A stretch of 64,000 nt of DNA, from assembly GCF_014522265.1 (NCBI RefSeq), contig NZ_CP017024.1, positions 4,288,501-4,352,500 of the forward strand, given 5' to 3'. This DNA comes from Pseudomonas oryzihabitans (GTDB taxonomy: Bacteria > Pseudomonadota > Gammaproteobacteria > Pseudomonadales > Pseudomonadaceae). The notes under the pieces are model-generated. The model was given only the letters and a program-made list of their open reading frames with translations. It was not told the DNA's origin and searched no databases. The position numbers were made by a program, and so were the translations under genes. This document shows, one piece after another, positions 19,588 through 27,841 of this stretch (its first letter is position 1; every line of letters begins with the position of its first letter).

Positions 19588-20229
19588 CTAGCCGCGTGAC
19601 GCCTCCAGCCGCTCCACCATCTTGACCAGTTCCGCCAGGGAGCCGGCCTGCAGCTTGCGCATGAGGGCCGCGCGGCGCACCTTCACGGTGATCTCGCTGA
19701 CCCCCAGCTGGGCGGCGATCTGCTTGTTGAGCAGGCCGGTCACCACCCGCGCCAGCACCGCCCGTTCGCCGTCGTTGAGAGTGTCGAGGCGGGTCTGCAG
19801 GGCCTGCAACTGCCGGCGCTGGGCATGGGCGTCCTGCGCCTTGCGCAGCGCCTGGTCGATGGCATCGAGCAGGTCCTGGTCACGAAACGGCTTGGTGAGG
19901 AACTCTAGAGCGCCCTGTTTCATCGCCCGGACCGACATGGGGATGTCGCCATGGCCGGTGATGAAGATGATCGGCAGGGCCAGGCCACGCCGCTGCAATT
20001 CCTGCTGCAGATCCAGGCCGTTCATGCCGGGCATGCGCACGTCCAGCACCAGGCAGCCCGGTTCGTCCAGCCGCGCCCGGTGGAGAAAATCGGCGGCCGA
20101 GACATAGCTGCGGGTGCTGAGCCCCACGGACGCCAGCAGGTCTTCCACGGCGGCGCGCACCGAGGCGTCGTCGTCCACCAGGTGGACCCGCGCGGACTGG
20201 GTCTGGTCGGTCAGGCTTTGAGAGGTCAT
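19588..20229 (-). CDS. FixJ/LuxR-family response regulator
   Basis: 213 residues. Receiver domain: acidic pair VHLVDDD, phosphorylation aspartate in CLVLDVRMPGMNG, switch Thr in IFITGHGD and Lys in FLTKPFRD. The C-terminal LuxR-type HTH has LLNKQIAAQLGVSEITVKVR. DNA binding should follow phosphorylation by the sensor kinase, whose gene lies immediately upstream and overlaps by ATGA. The arrangement resembles FixLJ/TtrSR systems. Targets are unknown. Confidence 0.93.
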   Translation of the reverse strand: MTSQSLTDQTQSARVHLVDDDASVRAAVEDLLASVGLSTRSYVSAADFLHRARLDEPGCLVLDVRMPGMNGLDLQQELQRRGLALPIIFITGHGDIPMSVRAMKQGALEFLTKPFRDQDLLDAIDQALRKAQDAHAQRRQLQALQTRLDTLNDGERAVLARVVTGLLNKQIAAQLGVSEITVKVRRAALMRKLQAGSLAELVKMVERLEASRG

Positions 20230-21284
20230 GGTTGTGGATCCTTGGGCAGGCTGCAGTAGACCCCAGTGCCGCCTTCCGGCAGCGAGGTGGCCCAGATCCG
20301 CCCGCCATGGGCTTCGACGATGGAGCGACTGAGCGCCAGTCCCAGGCCCATGCCCTGCGCCTTGGTGGTGTAGAAGGCCTCGAACATCTGCTCGCGCGCC
20401 ATCGGCGTCAAGCCGCGACCGCTGTCTTCCACGCCCAGGCGGATGGCGCCGGCGGTGTCCTGCCCCACCTGGATGACCACCCGCCGCTGCTCGGGCGGCA
20501 TCCCTTCGAGGGCGTCCAGGGCGTTGAGCAGCAGATTGAGAATGACCTGCTGCAGCTGGCTTTCATCGGCCAGCAGCGGCGGCAGGCCCTCCTGCAGGCG
20601 AACCTCCACGGCGACCTGACGCTGGTTCAATTCGGCGCGGACGAAATCCAGCACCTGCTCGACGGTATCGGCGACGTTGAGCCAATCCTTGGCCACCTGC
20701 GCCTGGCGCACCAGGCTGCGCACCCGGGCGATCACCGCGCTGGCACGGTGAGCGTCGTCGATGACCCGCTGCGCCGCCTGCACGGCGCGCTCCACCTGCG
20801 GCGGCTGATTGCTCAGCCAGCGCTGGCAGGCGTTGCCGCTGGCGGCGATGGCGGTGAGCGGCTGGTTCACCTCATGGGCGATGGATGCGGCCAGTTCACC
20901 CAGCTGGCTCAGGCGCCCGGCCTGGGCCAGGCGTGTCCGGGCCGCGTCGGCGGCGCGCTTGGCGGCCTCCAGGCGCAGGGACAGGGCGGCGACCGCGACG
21001 ATGGCCAGGAGGCTGATGATGCAGTTGACCAGCCCGGCCTCCTGATCCCCGCTCCGGGTAGCGACATAACTGCAGAGCACCAGCAGCGTGCAGCCCAGCG
21101 CGGTGATCGTGACCCCGCGCGCCGACAGAAAGCCGGCCGCCAGGAGCACCACCACCACCTGGAAGACGCCGATGGCGATCTCCCGGTCGGTGAAGGTGTC
21201 CAGCAGGGCGATGCCCAGCGCCAGGGCGCAGAGGCCGCCTAGCCGCAGCCAGTGGGTGGTGGTGGCGAAGGGTCGTCGATCCAT
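20226..21284 (-). CDS. Sensor histidine kinase (FixL/NtrB-like output)
   Basis: 352 residues. Four N-terminal membrane helices (about 12-105) with almost no periplasmic domain, so the signal is probably sensed within the membrane. The H-box LAASIAHEVNQPLTAIAASG, N-box LLLNALDALEG, G1 VEDSGRG and G2 GMGLGLALSRSI are present. It autophosphorylates on the H-box histidine and passes phosphate to the FixJ-like regulator encoded next, whose start overlaps this stop. The second MITE-free side of the gene is upstream; a MITE-like repeat lies 35 nt from its start. Confidence 0.92.
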   Translation of the reverse strand: MDRRPFATTTHWLRLGGLCALALGIALLDTFTDREIAIGVFQVVVVLLAAGFLSARGVTITALGCTLLVLCSYVATRSGDQEAGLVNCIISLLAIVAVAALSLRLEAAKRAADAARTRLAQAGRLSQLGELAASIAHEVNQPLTAIAASGNACQRWLSNQPPQVERAVQAAQRVIDDAHRASAVIARVRSLVRQAQVAKDWLNVADTVEQVLDFVRAELNQRQVAVEVRLQEGLPPLLADESQLQQVILNLLLNALDALEGMPPEQRRVVIQVGQDTAGAIRLGVEDSGRGLTPMAREQMFEAFYTTKAQGMGLGLALSRSIVEAHGGRIWATSLPEGGTGVYCSLPKDPQP

Positions 21285-21319
21285 GGCCAGTCTCTCGTTC
21301 GTGGTCGCGTGGACGTCCT

Positions 21320-21478
21320 AGAGCGGCTAACAAAACGTAGCGAGCGGCTGTCAGGCGGGTGCGCGCGGCGCGCAGGAACCCCATCGGGCTCGCGTACGAG
21401 TGTATGGGGGATACATGAGGATTCCGAGCACTGCACGCGCCCGTCTGGCGGACGCGCAGTAGTTTTATTAGTCGCTCT
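21320..21478. repeat. MITE-like palindromic repeat, copy 1
   Basis: 159 bp bounded by imperfect terminal inverted repeats: AGAGCGGCTAACAAAA (21320-21335) against the reverse complement of TTTTATTAGTCGCTCT (21463-21478), 14 of 16 matching. The inside folds further (CCCCAT/ATGGGG, CTCG/CGAG). It shares ATGAGSATTCCGA and GACGCGCAGYAG with the repeat at 22801-22940. No coding capacity. The right end runs into the TAA stop codon of the ABC ATPase gene. Confidence 0.65.
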
Positions 21479-22785
21479 TAACCCGGGTTTTCCAGGCTGA
21501 ACATATCGGCCGCCTGATCATAGGCGAAGAGTTCACCGTAGCGCCCCCACTGGATGGCGCTGCCGAGGGTGCGGGCGGCGTCGGCTTCGTCCATGAAGTC
21601 CTCCAGCTCGTCGCGGAAACGCCGCGCCGGCGCCGTGTGACCCTGGCGATCGTCCAGCACCCGGCGAATATGGGCCACCAGGGGCACGAAGTTGAGCAAC
21701 TGGCGGGCGAACAGCTGCTTGCGCACGTCCACCCCCGCCTCGACATAGGCGCGCCCGGCCGGCAGCAGACGCAGATCACCACCTTCGAGGACCGCCAGGC
21801 GCAGCAGTTGCAGCACCTCGGCCAGGGGAAAGAGCTCGTCCAGTGCATAGCCCAGCCCGCCGGCCAGTTCCGGCAGGTCGGCGCGACCGTCGTAGGGCGC
21901 GGCCTGGACCGCCTCCAGCAGACCGGCCAGGGCATTGGTGGACACGGTCGGCAGCCGCATGCCCAGGCCGTTGCCGGGAACGCCCCCTTCGTGGGGTGCC
22001 GGCGTAGTCTCGCCGGTCATGCGCACATAGATTTCCTCCACCAGTTCGCGGAAGGCCGGATCATGGCGATTGCGCGGCTGCGGCAAGTCGATACGGATCT
22101 CGCTGGCGACGCGGCCGGGATTGCTGGAAAAGATCAGCACCCGATCGCAGAGCAGCACCGCCTCGGCGATGTTGTGGGTGACCATGAGGATCGAGCGGAT
22201 CGGCATGCGCCCTTCGACCCAGAGGTCAAGCAGGTCGGTGCGCAGGGTCTCGGCGGTGAGCACGTCCAGCGCCGAGAAGGGTTCGTCCATCAGCAGCACG
22301 TCCGGGTGCACCACCAGGGCACGGGCCAGGCCGACGCGCTGGCGCATGCCGCCGGAGAGCTCCTTGGGATAGGCGCTCTCGAAGCCGTCCAGGCCGATCA
22401 GGTCGATGGCGGCCAGGGCGCGGCGACGGCGCTCGTCCAGCGGCACGTGCAGCGCCTCCAGGCCGATCTCGACGTTCTGCAGCACGGTCAGCCAGGGAAA
22501 CAGCGCGAAGCTCTGGAACACCATGCTGACCCGGGCGCGCTGGCCGTCGTCCTTGGGCGGGAAAGCGACGCTGCCGCCGCTGGGGGTGAGCAGCCCGGCG
22601 ATGGATCTGAGCAGGGTCGACTTGCCCGAGCCGGAGCGCCCCAGCAGGCCGACGATCTCGTTTTCGTGCAGGGTCAGGGACACTTCGTCCAGCACGACCC
22701 GGGCCGGGCCACCGGCGTTGCCGTACAGCTGGCGGACGTTCTGCACGTCGATGAGCGGACGCGGGTTCAGGGTGGTCAGGTTCAT
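21478..22785 (-). CDS. ABC transporter ATP-binding protein with AAA-associated C-terminal domain
   Basis: 435 residues. ATPase domain (1-250): Walker A GRSGSGKST, signature LSGGMRQRVGLARAL, Walker B DVLLMDEPFSALD, H-loop MVTHNIAEA. The C-terminal region (about 285-430), rich in acidic and Leu residues with AEVLQLLRLAVLEGGDLRL, corresponds to the AAA-associated C-terminal domain (PF09821), found in ATPases paired with duplicated permeases. It works with the fused permease encoded upstream on the same strand. No substrate-binding protein gene is adjacent. Similar systems are labelled nitrate/sulfonate/bicarbonate transporters, but experimental substrates are scarce. Confidence 0.9.
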   Translation of the reverse strand: MNLTTLNPRPLIDVQNVRQLYGNAGGPARVVLDEVSLTLHENEIVGLLGRSGSGKSTLLRSIAGLLTPSGGSVAFPPKDDGQRARVSMVFQSFALFPWLTVLQNVEIGLEALHVPLDERRRRALAAIDLIGLDGFESAYPKELSGGMRQRVGLARALVVHPDVLLMDEPFSALDVLTAETLRTDLLDLWVEGRMPIRSILMVTHNIAEAVLLCDRVLIFSSNPGRVASEIRIDLPQPRNRHDPAFRELVEEIYVRMTGETTPAPHEGGVPGNGLGMRLPTVSTNALAGLLEAVQAAPYDGRADLPELAGGLGYALDELFPLAEVLQLLRLAVLEGGDLRLLPAGRAYVEAGVDVRKQLFARQLLNFVPLVAHIRRVLDDRQGHTAPARRFRDELEDFMDEADAARTLGSAIQWGRYGELFAYDQAADMFSLENPG

Positions 22786-22800
22786 GATGGTTCTCCTCTG

Positions 22801-22940
22801 GAGCCTGTTTAAAGGCTAGCGAGCTAGAGACAGACAAGGCGGAAATGGCTGAGGAAGCGGAGTTTACGAGCGGTAAATGAGCATTCCGAAGCCATTTCTA
22901 ACGCAGTTCGGCCGACGCGCAGCAGCCTTTGAACAGGCTC
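22801..22940. repeat. MITE-like palindromic repeat, copy 2
   Basis: 140 bp bounded by GAGCCTGTTTAAAGGCT (22801-22817) and AGCCTTTGAACAGGCTC (22924-22940), inverted repeats matching at 16 of 17. A second inner palindrome pairs GAAATGGCT with AGCCATTTC and GTTTAC with GTAAAT, so the whole unit can form one long hairpin. Its right end abuts the TAA stop of the permease gene. It sits between permease and ATPase genes of the same transporter, where it could attenuate or stabilise the transcript. Confidence 0.8.
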
Positions 22941-24695
22941 TTAGTCGAGCCGCAGGCGCCGTTCGGCGTAGGCATACAGGGGCCGCCAGAGCAGCCGGTT
23001 GAAACCGAGGACGAAGATCGACATCACCACGATGCCCAGGGCGACCCGGGGGAAGTCGCCGGCGGTGGTCATCTGCGCGATGTAGGCGCCCAGGCCATGG
23101 GCCTGCAGGCGCTCGTTGCCCCAGCTCACCACCTCGGCGACGATGCTGGCGTTCCAGGAACCGCCCGCGGCGGTCAGGGCGCCGGTGACGTAGTAGGGAA
23201 AGATCGCCGGCAGGGCCAGCTGCCGCCACCACTGCCAGCGCCTGAGGCCGAACAGCCGGGCCGCTTCGCGCAGGTCGTTGGGCAGCACGCTGGCGCCGGC
23301 GATGACGTTGAACAGGATGTACCACTGGGTGCCCAGCACCATCAGCGGCGACAGCCAGATGTCCGGATTGAGGTGGAAGCTGACGATGCCCACCACCGCC
23401 ACCGGGAACAGCACGTTGGCCGGAAAGGCGGCGAGGAACTGGGCCACCGCCTGCAAACGCTGCGACCAGCCCGGGCGCAGGCCGATCCAGACGCCGATGG
23501 GCACCCAGATCAGGCTGGCGACGGCGATCAGCAACAGCACCCGGGCCATGGTCAGCAGACCCAGGCCCAGCACCGAGACCGCTTCCACCCAGTAGACGTC
23601 GGCGGCGATGAAGCGATACAGCGCATAGATGCCATAGGGCAGCACCAGCAGCAGCGCGCCGTACCAGAGCACGTCCAGCCCGCGTTGCAGCCAGGCGCGG
23701 CTTTGCGGCGCCAGGTGCCAGTGCGGCCAGGGGCGGCGGATCCGCGGGGTGGCGAGCTGGATGCAGAAGCTGCCGAAGCCACCCAGCATGCGGCCCAGGC
23801 GCGCGCGGCGGACCAGGTCGTAGACCCAGGAGCGCGGTACCTGCTGGCTGGCGGTCTGCTCGACGCGGAAGCGATCGGCCCAGGCTACCACCGGGCGGAA
23901 GAACAGCTGGTCGTAGACCAGGATCACCAGTCCCATGGCCAGCACCGCCCAGCCGATGGCGGCAATGTCCTGCCGGGCGATGGCCAGCGCCAGCCAGGAG
24001 CCTATGCCCGGCAGGTTGATGGTGTTGTCGCCCACGGTGATGGCTTCCGAGGCCACCACGAAGAACCAGCCGCCGGACATGGACATCATGGTGTTCCATA
24101 CCAGACCGGGGATGGCGAACGGCAGCTCCAGGCGAAAGAACCGCCGCCAGGGCGACAGCCCGAACTGGCGACTCACCTGCTGCAGGTCCTCGGGCACGGT
24201 ACGCAGCGACTGGTAGAAGCCGAACGCCATGTTCCAGGCCTGGCTGGTGAAGATGGCGAAGATGGCGGCGCACTCGGCGCCCAGTTGCCGCCCCGGGAAC
24301 AGGCCCAGGAAGAAGCTGACGGTAAAGGTCAGGAAGCCGAGGATGGGCACCGACTGCAGGATGTCGATGGCCGGCAGGATCAGCAGCTCCGCCTTGCGAC
24401 TCTTGGCCGCCAGGGTGGCGAAGACGAAGGTGAACAGCAGCGAGGCGCCCAGGGCGATGAACATGCGCAGGGTGGTGCGCAGGGCGTACTCGGGCAGCCG
24501 CGCCAGGTCCAGGGTCATGGGATCGGCGTCGAGCACGGCCAGGGGCGCGCGCATTTCGGCGACGCCATGCCAGATCAGCGCCAGGGCGATCAGCCCGAGG
24601 GCCAGGCAGAGGGCATCGGCCCACAGGGAAGCGGGACGTTGCCGCAGCGAGCGCGGCGCCACGGCGGGGGTGTAGAGGCCAGGAAGGGTCTTCAT
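22941..24695 (-). CDS. ABC transporter permease, duplicated (two fused permease domains)
   Basis: 584 residues from ATG 24695 (AGAGGT 5 nt upstream; the frame to 24758 lacks a ribosome site). Two BPD_transp_1 domains occur in tandem, about residues 70-260 and 350-560. Each has an EAA-like loop: VSRQFGLSPWRRFFRLELPF in the first and AARLFGLRRWQWWRQLALPA in the second. This matches the duplicated anion-type permease family (COG4986). One chain would form the whole transmembrane pore and pair with two copies of the ATPase encoded downstream. A hairpin and a TATACC-AA-GGTATA palindrome lie upstream. Confidence 0.9.
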   Translation of the reverse strand: MKTLPGLYTPAVAPRSLRQRPASLWADALCLALGLIALALIWHGVAEMRAPLAVLDADPMTLDLARLPEYALRTTLRMFIALGASLLFTFVFATLAAKSRKAELLILPAIDILQSVPILGFLTFTVSFFLGLFPGRQLGAECAAIFAIFTSQAWNMAFGFYQSLRTVPEDLQQVSRQFGLSPWRRFFRLELPFAIPGLVWNTMMSMSGGWFFVVASEAITVGDNTINLPGIGSWLALAIARQDIAAIGWAVLAMGLVILVYDQLFFRPVVAWADRFRVEQTASQQVPRSWVYDLVRRARLGRMLGGFGSFCIQLATPRIRRPWPHWHLAPQSRAWLQRGLDVLWYGALLLVLPYGIYALYRFIAADVYWVEAVSVLGLGLLTMARVLLLIAVASLIWVPIGVWIGLRPGWSQRLQAVAQFLAAFPANVLFPVAVVGIVSFHLNPDIWLSPLMVLGTQWYILFNVIAGASVLPNDLREAARLFGLRRWQWWRQLALPAIFPYYVTGALTAAGGSWNASIVAEVVSWGNERLQAHGLGAYIAQMTTAGDFPRVALGIVVMSIFVLGFNRLLWRPLYAYAERRLRLD

Positions 24696-24726
24696 GGCGT
24701 ACCTCTTTGCAGGGGGCCTTGGGAGA

Positions 24727-24758
24727 GTGTCCGGCCCTGCCGCGCAGGGTCCGGACAC
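24727..24758. promoter_or_regulatory. leader hairpin upstream of the ABC permease gene
   Basis: GTGTCCGG-CCCTGC / GCAGGG-T-CCGGACAC, a 14-bp stem with one bulged base and a 3-nt loop, ending 32 nt before the permease ATG (minus strand). It could be a 5'-UTR stabiliser or attenuator; no ligand class is recognised. Confidence 0.5.
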
Positions 24759-24814
24759 CGGGCTAATCTAGGCTCGCCATCCCGTCCCAGCCATCGAAAC
24801 GAAGGACGCCTGGC

Positions 24815-24828
24815 TATACCAAGGTATA
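24815..24828. promoter_or_regulatory. TATACC-AA-GGTATA palindrome
   Basis: Perfect 6-2-6 inverted repeat, AT-rich against a GC-rich background, in the intergenic region shared by the permease operon and the LacI gene. It is a likely regulator site for the permease operon; the binding protein is unknown. Confidence 0.5.
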
Positions 24829-24944
24829 TCCCGCCCAGGCCCGCCCTCGCCTGCTGCCATCCGCGCCCGGGCCCGGCGCCAGAGCAGAAGCTTCATCTCG
24901 CTGTCATCCTCCCGACATCTGCCGCCGGCATTGTCTGCCGCCAA

Positions 24945-24958
24945 TGAGATCGATCTCA
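24945..24958. promoter_or_regulatory. LacI-type operator
   Basis: TGAGATC-GATCTCA, a perfect 14-bp palindrome with the central CG typical of LacI-family sites, ending 12 nt before the LacI-family ATG. It is well placed to repress lacI-type gene and the transporter genes co-transcribed with it. Confidence 0.65.
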
Positions 24959-24970
24959 AACGAGGCCGGC

Positions 24971-25972
24971 ATGACCGATCTGAAACAGGTAGCGCAACAG
25001 GCGGGGGTCTCCCGGGCCACGGCGGCGCGCGCCTTCGCCACGCCCGAGCAGGTGCGCGAGAGCACCCGTCAGCGGGTGCTGGACGCCGCGCGCAGTCTCA
25101 ATTTCCGTCCCAATCTGCTGGGCCGCCAGCTGCGTCAGCAGAGCACCCGGCTGATCGGCGTGGTGGTGCCCAGCCTGCTCAACCCGGTGTTCGCCGAACA
25201 GCTGCACGCCATGGAGCGCACCGCGCGCAGCCAGGGCTATTCGCTGGTGATCGCCACCACCGACTACCAGCCCGAGCGCGAAGCGGCGGTGGTGGAGGAA
25301 CTGCTGCGCCAGCGCGTCGCCGGCCTGGTACTGACGGTGGCCGACGCCGACCGCAGCGAGGTGCTGGCCGAGCTGAGCCAGGAGCGGACGCCCTTCATCC
25401 TGGCCTATCACGAACCCCAGCGGCCCTATGCGGCGGTGGCGGTGGACAACCGCCAGGGCATGGCCATGGCCACCGAGCACCTGCTTGGCCTGGGGCACCG
25501 CCGCATCGCCCTGGTCTCGGGGCCGGCCCAGCAGTCGGATCGCAGCGAGCGCCGCTTCGCCGGCTATTGCCAGGCGATGGCCGCCGCCGGCCTGCCGACG
25601 CTGCCGCGCCTGGAGCTGGCCAGCCACACCGACGCCGACTGGGCGGAGCTGGCGCCGCTGCTGGAGCGTCACGCCCCGACCGCCCTGCTCTGCACCAACG
25701 ACCTGCTGGCCATCAGCGTCATCGCCGAACTGCAGCGCCACGGGGTGCCCGTGCCTGATCAACTCTCGGTAGTGGGTTTCGATGGCATCGCCATGGGCGC
25801 CCGTCTCGAACCCAGCCTGTGCAGCGTCATGCAGCCCTTGCAGAGCCTGGGCGCCGTGCTCGTCACCGAATTGCTGGCGCTGATCGCCGGCAGTGCCACC
25901 CACCAGCAGTGTCTGCCCTGCCTCGTCCGTCCCGGCACCAGTGCCGGCCCCTTGAAGGAGCCCTACCGATGA
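24971..25972 (+). CDS. LacI-family transcriptional regulator
   Basis: 333 residues from ATG 24971 (CGAGG 5 nt upstream). The HTH begins TDLKQVAQQAGVSRATAARA and the hinge helix is in NFRPNLLGRQLRQQ. The sugar-binding-protein-like effector domain follows (LIGVVVPSLLNPVFAEQL, TALLCTNDLLAISVIAEL, SVVGFDGIAMGARLEPSL). It is the first gene of its own operon: its stop overlaps the binding-protein start (ATGA), so it senses the imported compound or a product and derepresses its own transcript. The palindrome at 24945-24958 is the probable operator. Confidence 0.93.
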   Translation: MTDLKQVAQQAGVSRATAARAFATPEQVRESTRQRVLDAARSLNFRPNLLGRQLRQQSTRLIGVVVPSLLNPVFAEQLHAMERTARSQGYSLVIATTDYQPEREAAVVEELLRQRVAGLVLTVADADRSEVLAELSQERTPFILAYHEPQRPYAAVAVDNRQGMAMATEHLLGLGHRRIALVSGPAQQSDRSERRFAGYCQAMAAAGLPTLPRLELASHTDADWAELAPLLERHAPTALLCTNDLLAISVIAELQRHGVPVPDQLSVVGFDGIAMGARLEPSLCSVMQPLQSLGAVLVTELLALIAGSATHQQCLPCLVRPGTSAGPLKEPYR

Positions 25973-26982
25973 AATCACCCTTCCCCTTGCGTCGTCTCCT
26001 GGCCGGCGTCGCCCTGGCCTGTGGCCTGGCCAGCGCCCAGGCCGCCGAAACCGCCATCTGCTACAACTGCCCGCTGGAGTGGGCCGACTGGGGTGCCCAG
26101 CTCAAGGCCATCGCCGCCGACACCGGTATCGAGGTCCCCCAGGACAACAAGAATTCCGGCCAGTCGCTGGCCCAGCTGGTGGCCGAACGCGAAGCCCCGG
26201 TGGCCGACGTCGTCTACTACGGGGTGACCTTCGGCATCCAGGCCGACAAGGCCGGGGTGCTGCAGCCCTACCAGCCCAAGCACTGGGACCAGGTTCCGAC
26301 CGGCCTCAAGGACCCCCAGGGTGAATGGACCGCCATCCATTCCGGCACCCTCGGCTTCATGGTCAATACCCAGGCCCTGGGCGGCAAGCCGGTGCCACAG
26401 CGCTGGGCCGACCTGCTCAAGCCCGAGTACCGCGGCCTGGTGGGCTACCTGGATCCGTCCAGCGCCTTCGTCGGCTACGTCACCGCGGTAGCGCTCAACC
26501 AGGCCCTGGGTGGCAACCTCGACGACTTCGGTCCGGCCATGGCCTTCTTCAAGAAACTGGCCGCCAACGATCCCATCGTGCCCAAGCAGACCGCCTATGC
26601 CCGCCTGCTCTCCGGCGAGATCCCGATCCTGGTGGACTACGACTTCAACGCCTACCGCGCCCGCTACAAGGACAACGCCCCGGTGGCCTTCGTCATTCCC
26701 CAGGAAGGCAGCCTGACCGTGCCCTACACCATGAGCCTGGTGAAGGGCGCGCCGCACCGCGCCAATGGCGAGAAGGTGCTGGACTATGTGCTGTCGGACA
26801 AGGGCCAGGCGCTCTGGGCCCAGGCCTATCTGCGGCCGGTGCGGGACGTGCCGCTGCCGGCCGAGGTGAAGGCGCGCTTCCTGCCCGCCGCCGACTATGC
26901 CCGCGCCGGCACCGTCGACTACGGTCACATGGCCGCGGTCCAGGAAGCCTTCGCCAAGCGTTACCAGGCCGAGGTGCGCTGA
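25969..26982 (+). CDS. ABC transporter substrate-binding protein (Fe/phosphonate-type fold)
   Basis: 337 residues from ATG 25969 (AAGGAG 8 nt upstream). A signal peptide ends ASAQA/AE. The mature protein has the SBP_bac_1/6 layout: ETAICYNCPLEWADWG, LAQLVAEREAPVADVVYYG, DPSSAFVGYVTAVAL and VDYDFNAYRARY. It resembles receptors for phosphonates, organophosphate esters, iron or thiamine. The two permease genes, ATPase gene and phosphodiesterase gene that follow make an organophosphodiester ligand attractive (inference). Confidence 0.88.
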   Translation: MKSPFPLRRLLAGVALACGLASAQAAETAICYNCPLEWADWGAQLKAIAADTGIEVPQDNKNSGQSLAQLVAEREAPVADVVYYGVTFGIQADKAGVLQPYQPKHWDQVPTGLKDPQGEWTAIHSGTLGFMVNTQALGGKPVPQRWADLLKPEYRGLVGYLDPSSAFVGYVTAVALNQALGGNLDDFGPAMAFFKKLAANDPIVPKQTAYARLLSGEIPILVDYDFNAYRARYKDNAPVAFVIPQEGSLTVPYTMSLVKGAPHRANGEKVLDYVLSDKGQALWAQAYLRPVRDVPLPAEVKARFLPAADYARAGTVDYGHMAAVQEAFAKRYQAEVR

Positions 26983-26983
26983 G

Positions 26984-27841
26984 ATGCAGGGCCTCGCCGT
27001 TTCCTTCGGGCGCCGCCGGGTGCCGCGCCGGCTGCCCTGGCCGGTGCTGGTCGCCCTGGCACCGGCGAGCGCCTTCCTGCTGGCCTTCTGGCTGTTGCCA
27101 TTGACCCACCTGCTGGTGCTCGGCGCCCGCCCGGACGCCGCCGGCAGCTCCGGCTACTGGCAGGTGCTGACCAGCGCCGGCTATCTGTCCGGACTGGCCC
27201 AGACGGTGGCTCTGGCCGCCGTCACCACCCTGGCCACCCTGCTGGTGGCCGGCATCGCCGGCTGCTTCCTGGCGCGCCATGCCTTCCCTGGGCGCAGCCT
27301 GCTGGTGGCCCTGCTGACCTTTCCGCTGGCCTTTCCCGGCGTGGTGGTGGGCTTCCTGATCATCCTGCTGGGCGGTCGCCAGGGTCTGTTCGTCAGCCTT
27401 GGGCGCGGCCTGTTCGGTGAGCCCTGGGTGTTCGCCTATTCGCTGTTCGGGCTGTTTCTCGGCTATCTCTATTTCTCCATCCCGCGGGTGATCCTCACGG
27501 TGATGGCGGCCTGCGAGACCCTCGACACCAGTCTGGAAGAAGCCGCTCGCTCCCTGGGCGCAGGGCTCTTCGCCGTGGTGCGCGATGTGCTGATCCCCGG
27601 CCTGACCCCGGCGCTGCTGTCCAGCGGCGCGCTGTGCTTCGCCACCGCCATGGGCGCCTTCGGCACCGCCTTCACCCTCGGCACGCGCCTGGCGGTAACG
27701 CCCATCGCCATCTACGACACCTTCACCAACTTCGCCAACTTCGGCGTCGCCGCGGCGCTCTCGGTGGTGCTTGGCCTCGTCACCTGGCTGGTCCTGCTGC
27801 TGACCCGGCGCCTCGGCGGTGTCCAGGGAGACCTGCGATGA
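26984..27841 (+). CDS. ABC transporter permease 1
   Basis: 285 residues from ATG 26984, one base after the receptor stop. About six membrane helices; EAA loop ETLDTSLEEAARSLGAGLFA near residue 180. It forms one half of the inner-membrane channel with permease 2, whose start overlaps this stop (ATGA). The family is that of spermidine, iron and aminoethylphosphonate importers. Confidence 0.9.
   Translation: MQGLAVSFGRRRVPRRLPWPVLVALAPASAFLLAFWLLPLTHLLVLGARPDAAGSSGYWQVLTSAGYLSGLAQTVALAAVTTLATLLVAGIAGCFLARHAFPGRSLLVALLTFPLAFPGVVVGFLIILLGGRQGLFVSLGRGLFGEPWVFAYSLFGLFLGYLYFSIPRVILTVMAACETLDTSLEEAARSLGAGLFAVVRDVLIPGLTPALLSSGALCFATAMGAFGTAFTLGTRLAVTPIAIYDTFTNFANFGVAAALSVVLGLVTWLVLLLTRRLGGVQGDLR

Noticed and set aside
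21320-22940. Target-site duplications flanking the MITE-like repeats
   Set aside because: Flanks of the two elements do not give a consistent duplicated di- or trinucleotide, so no transposase family was assigned.
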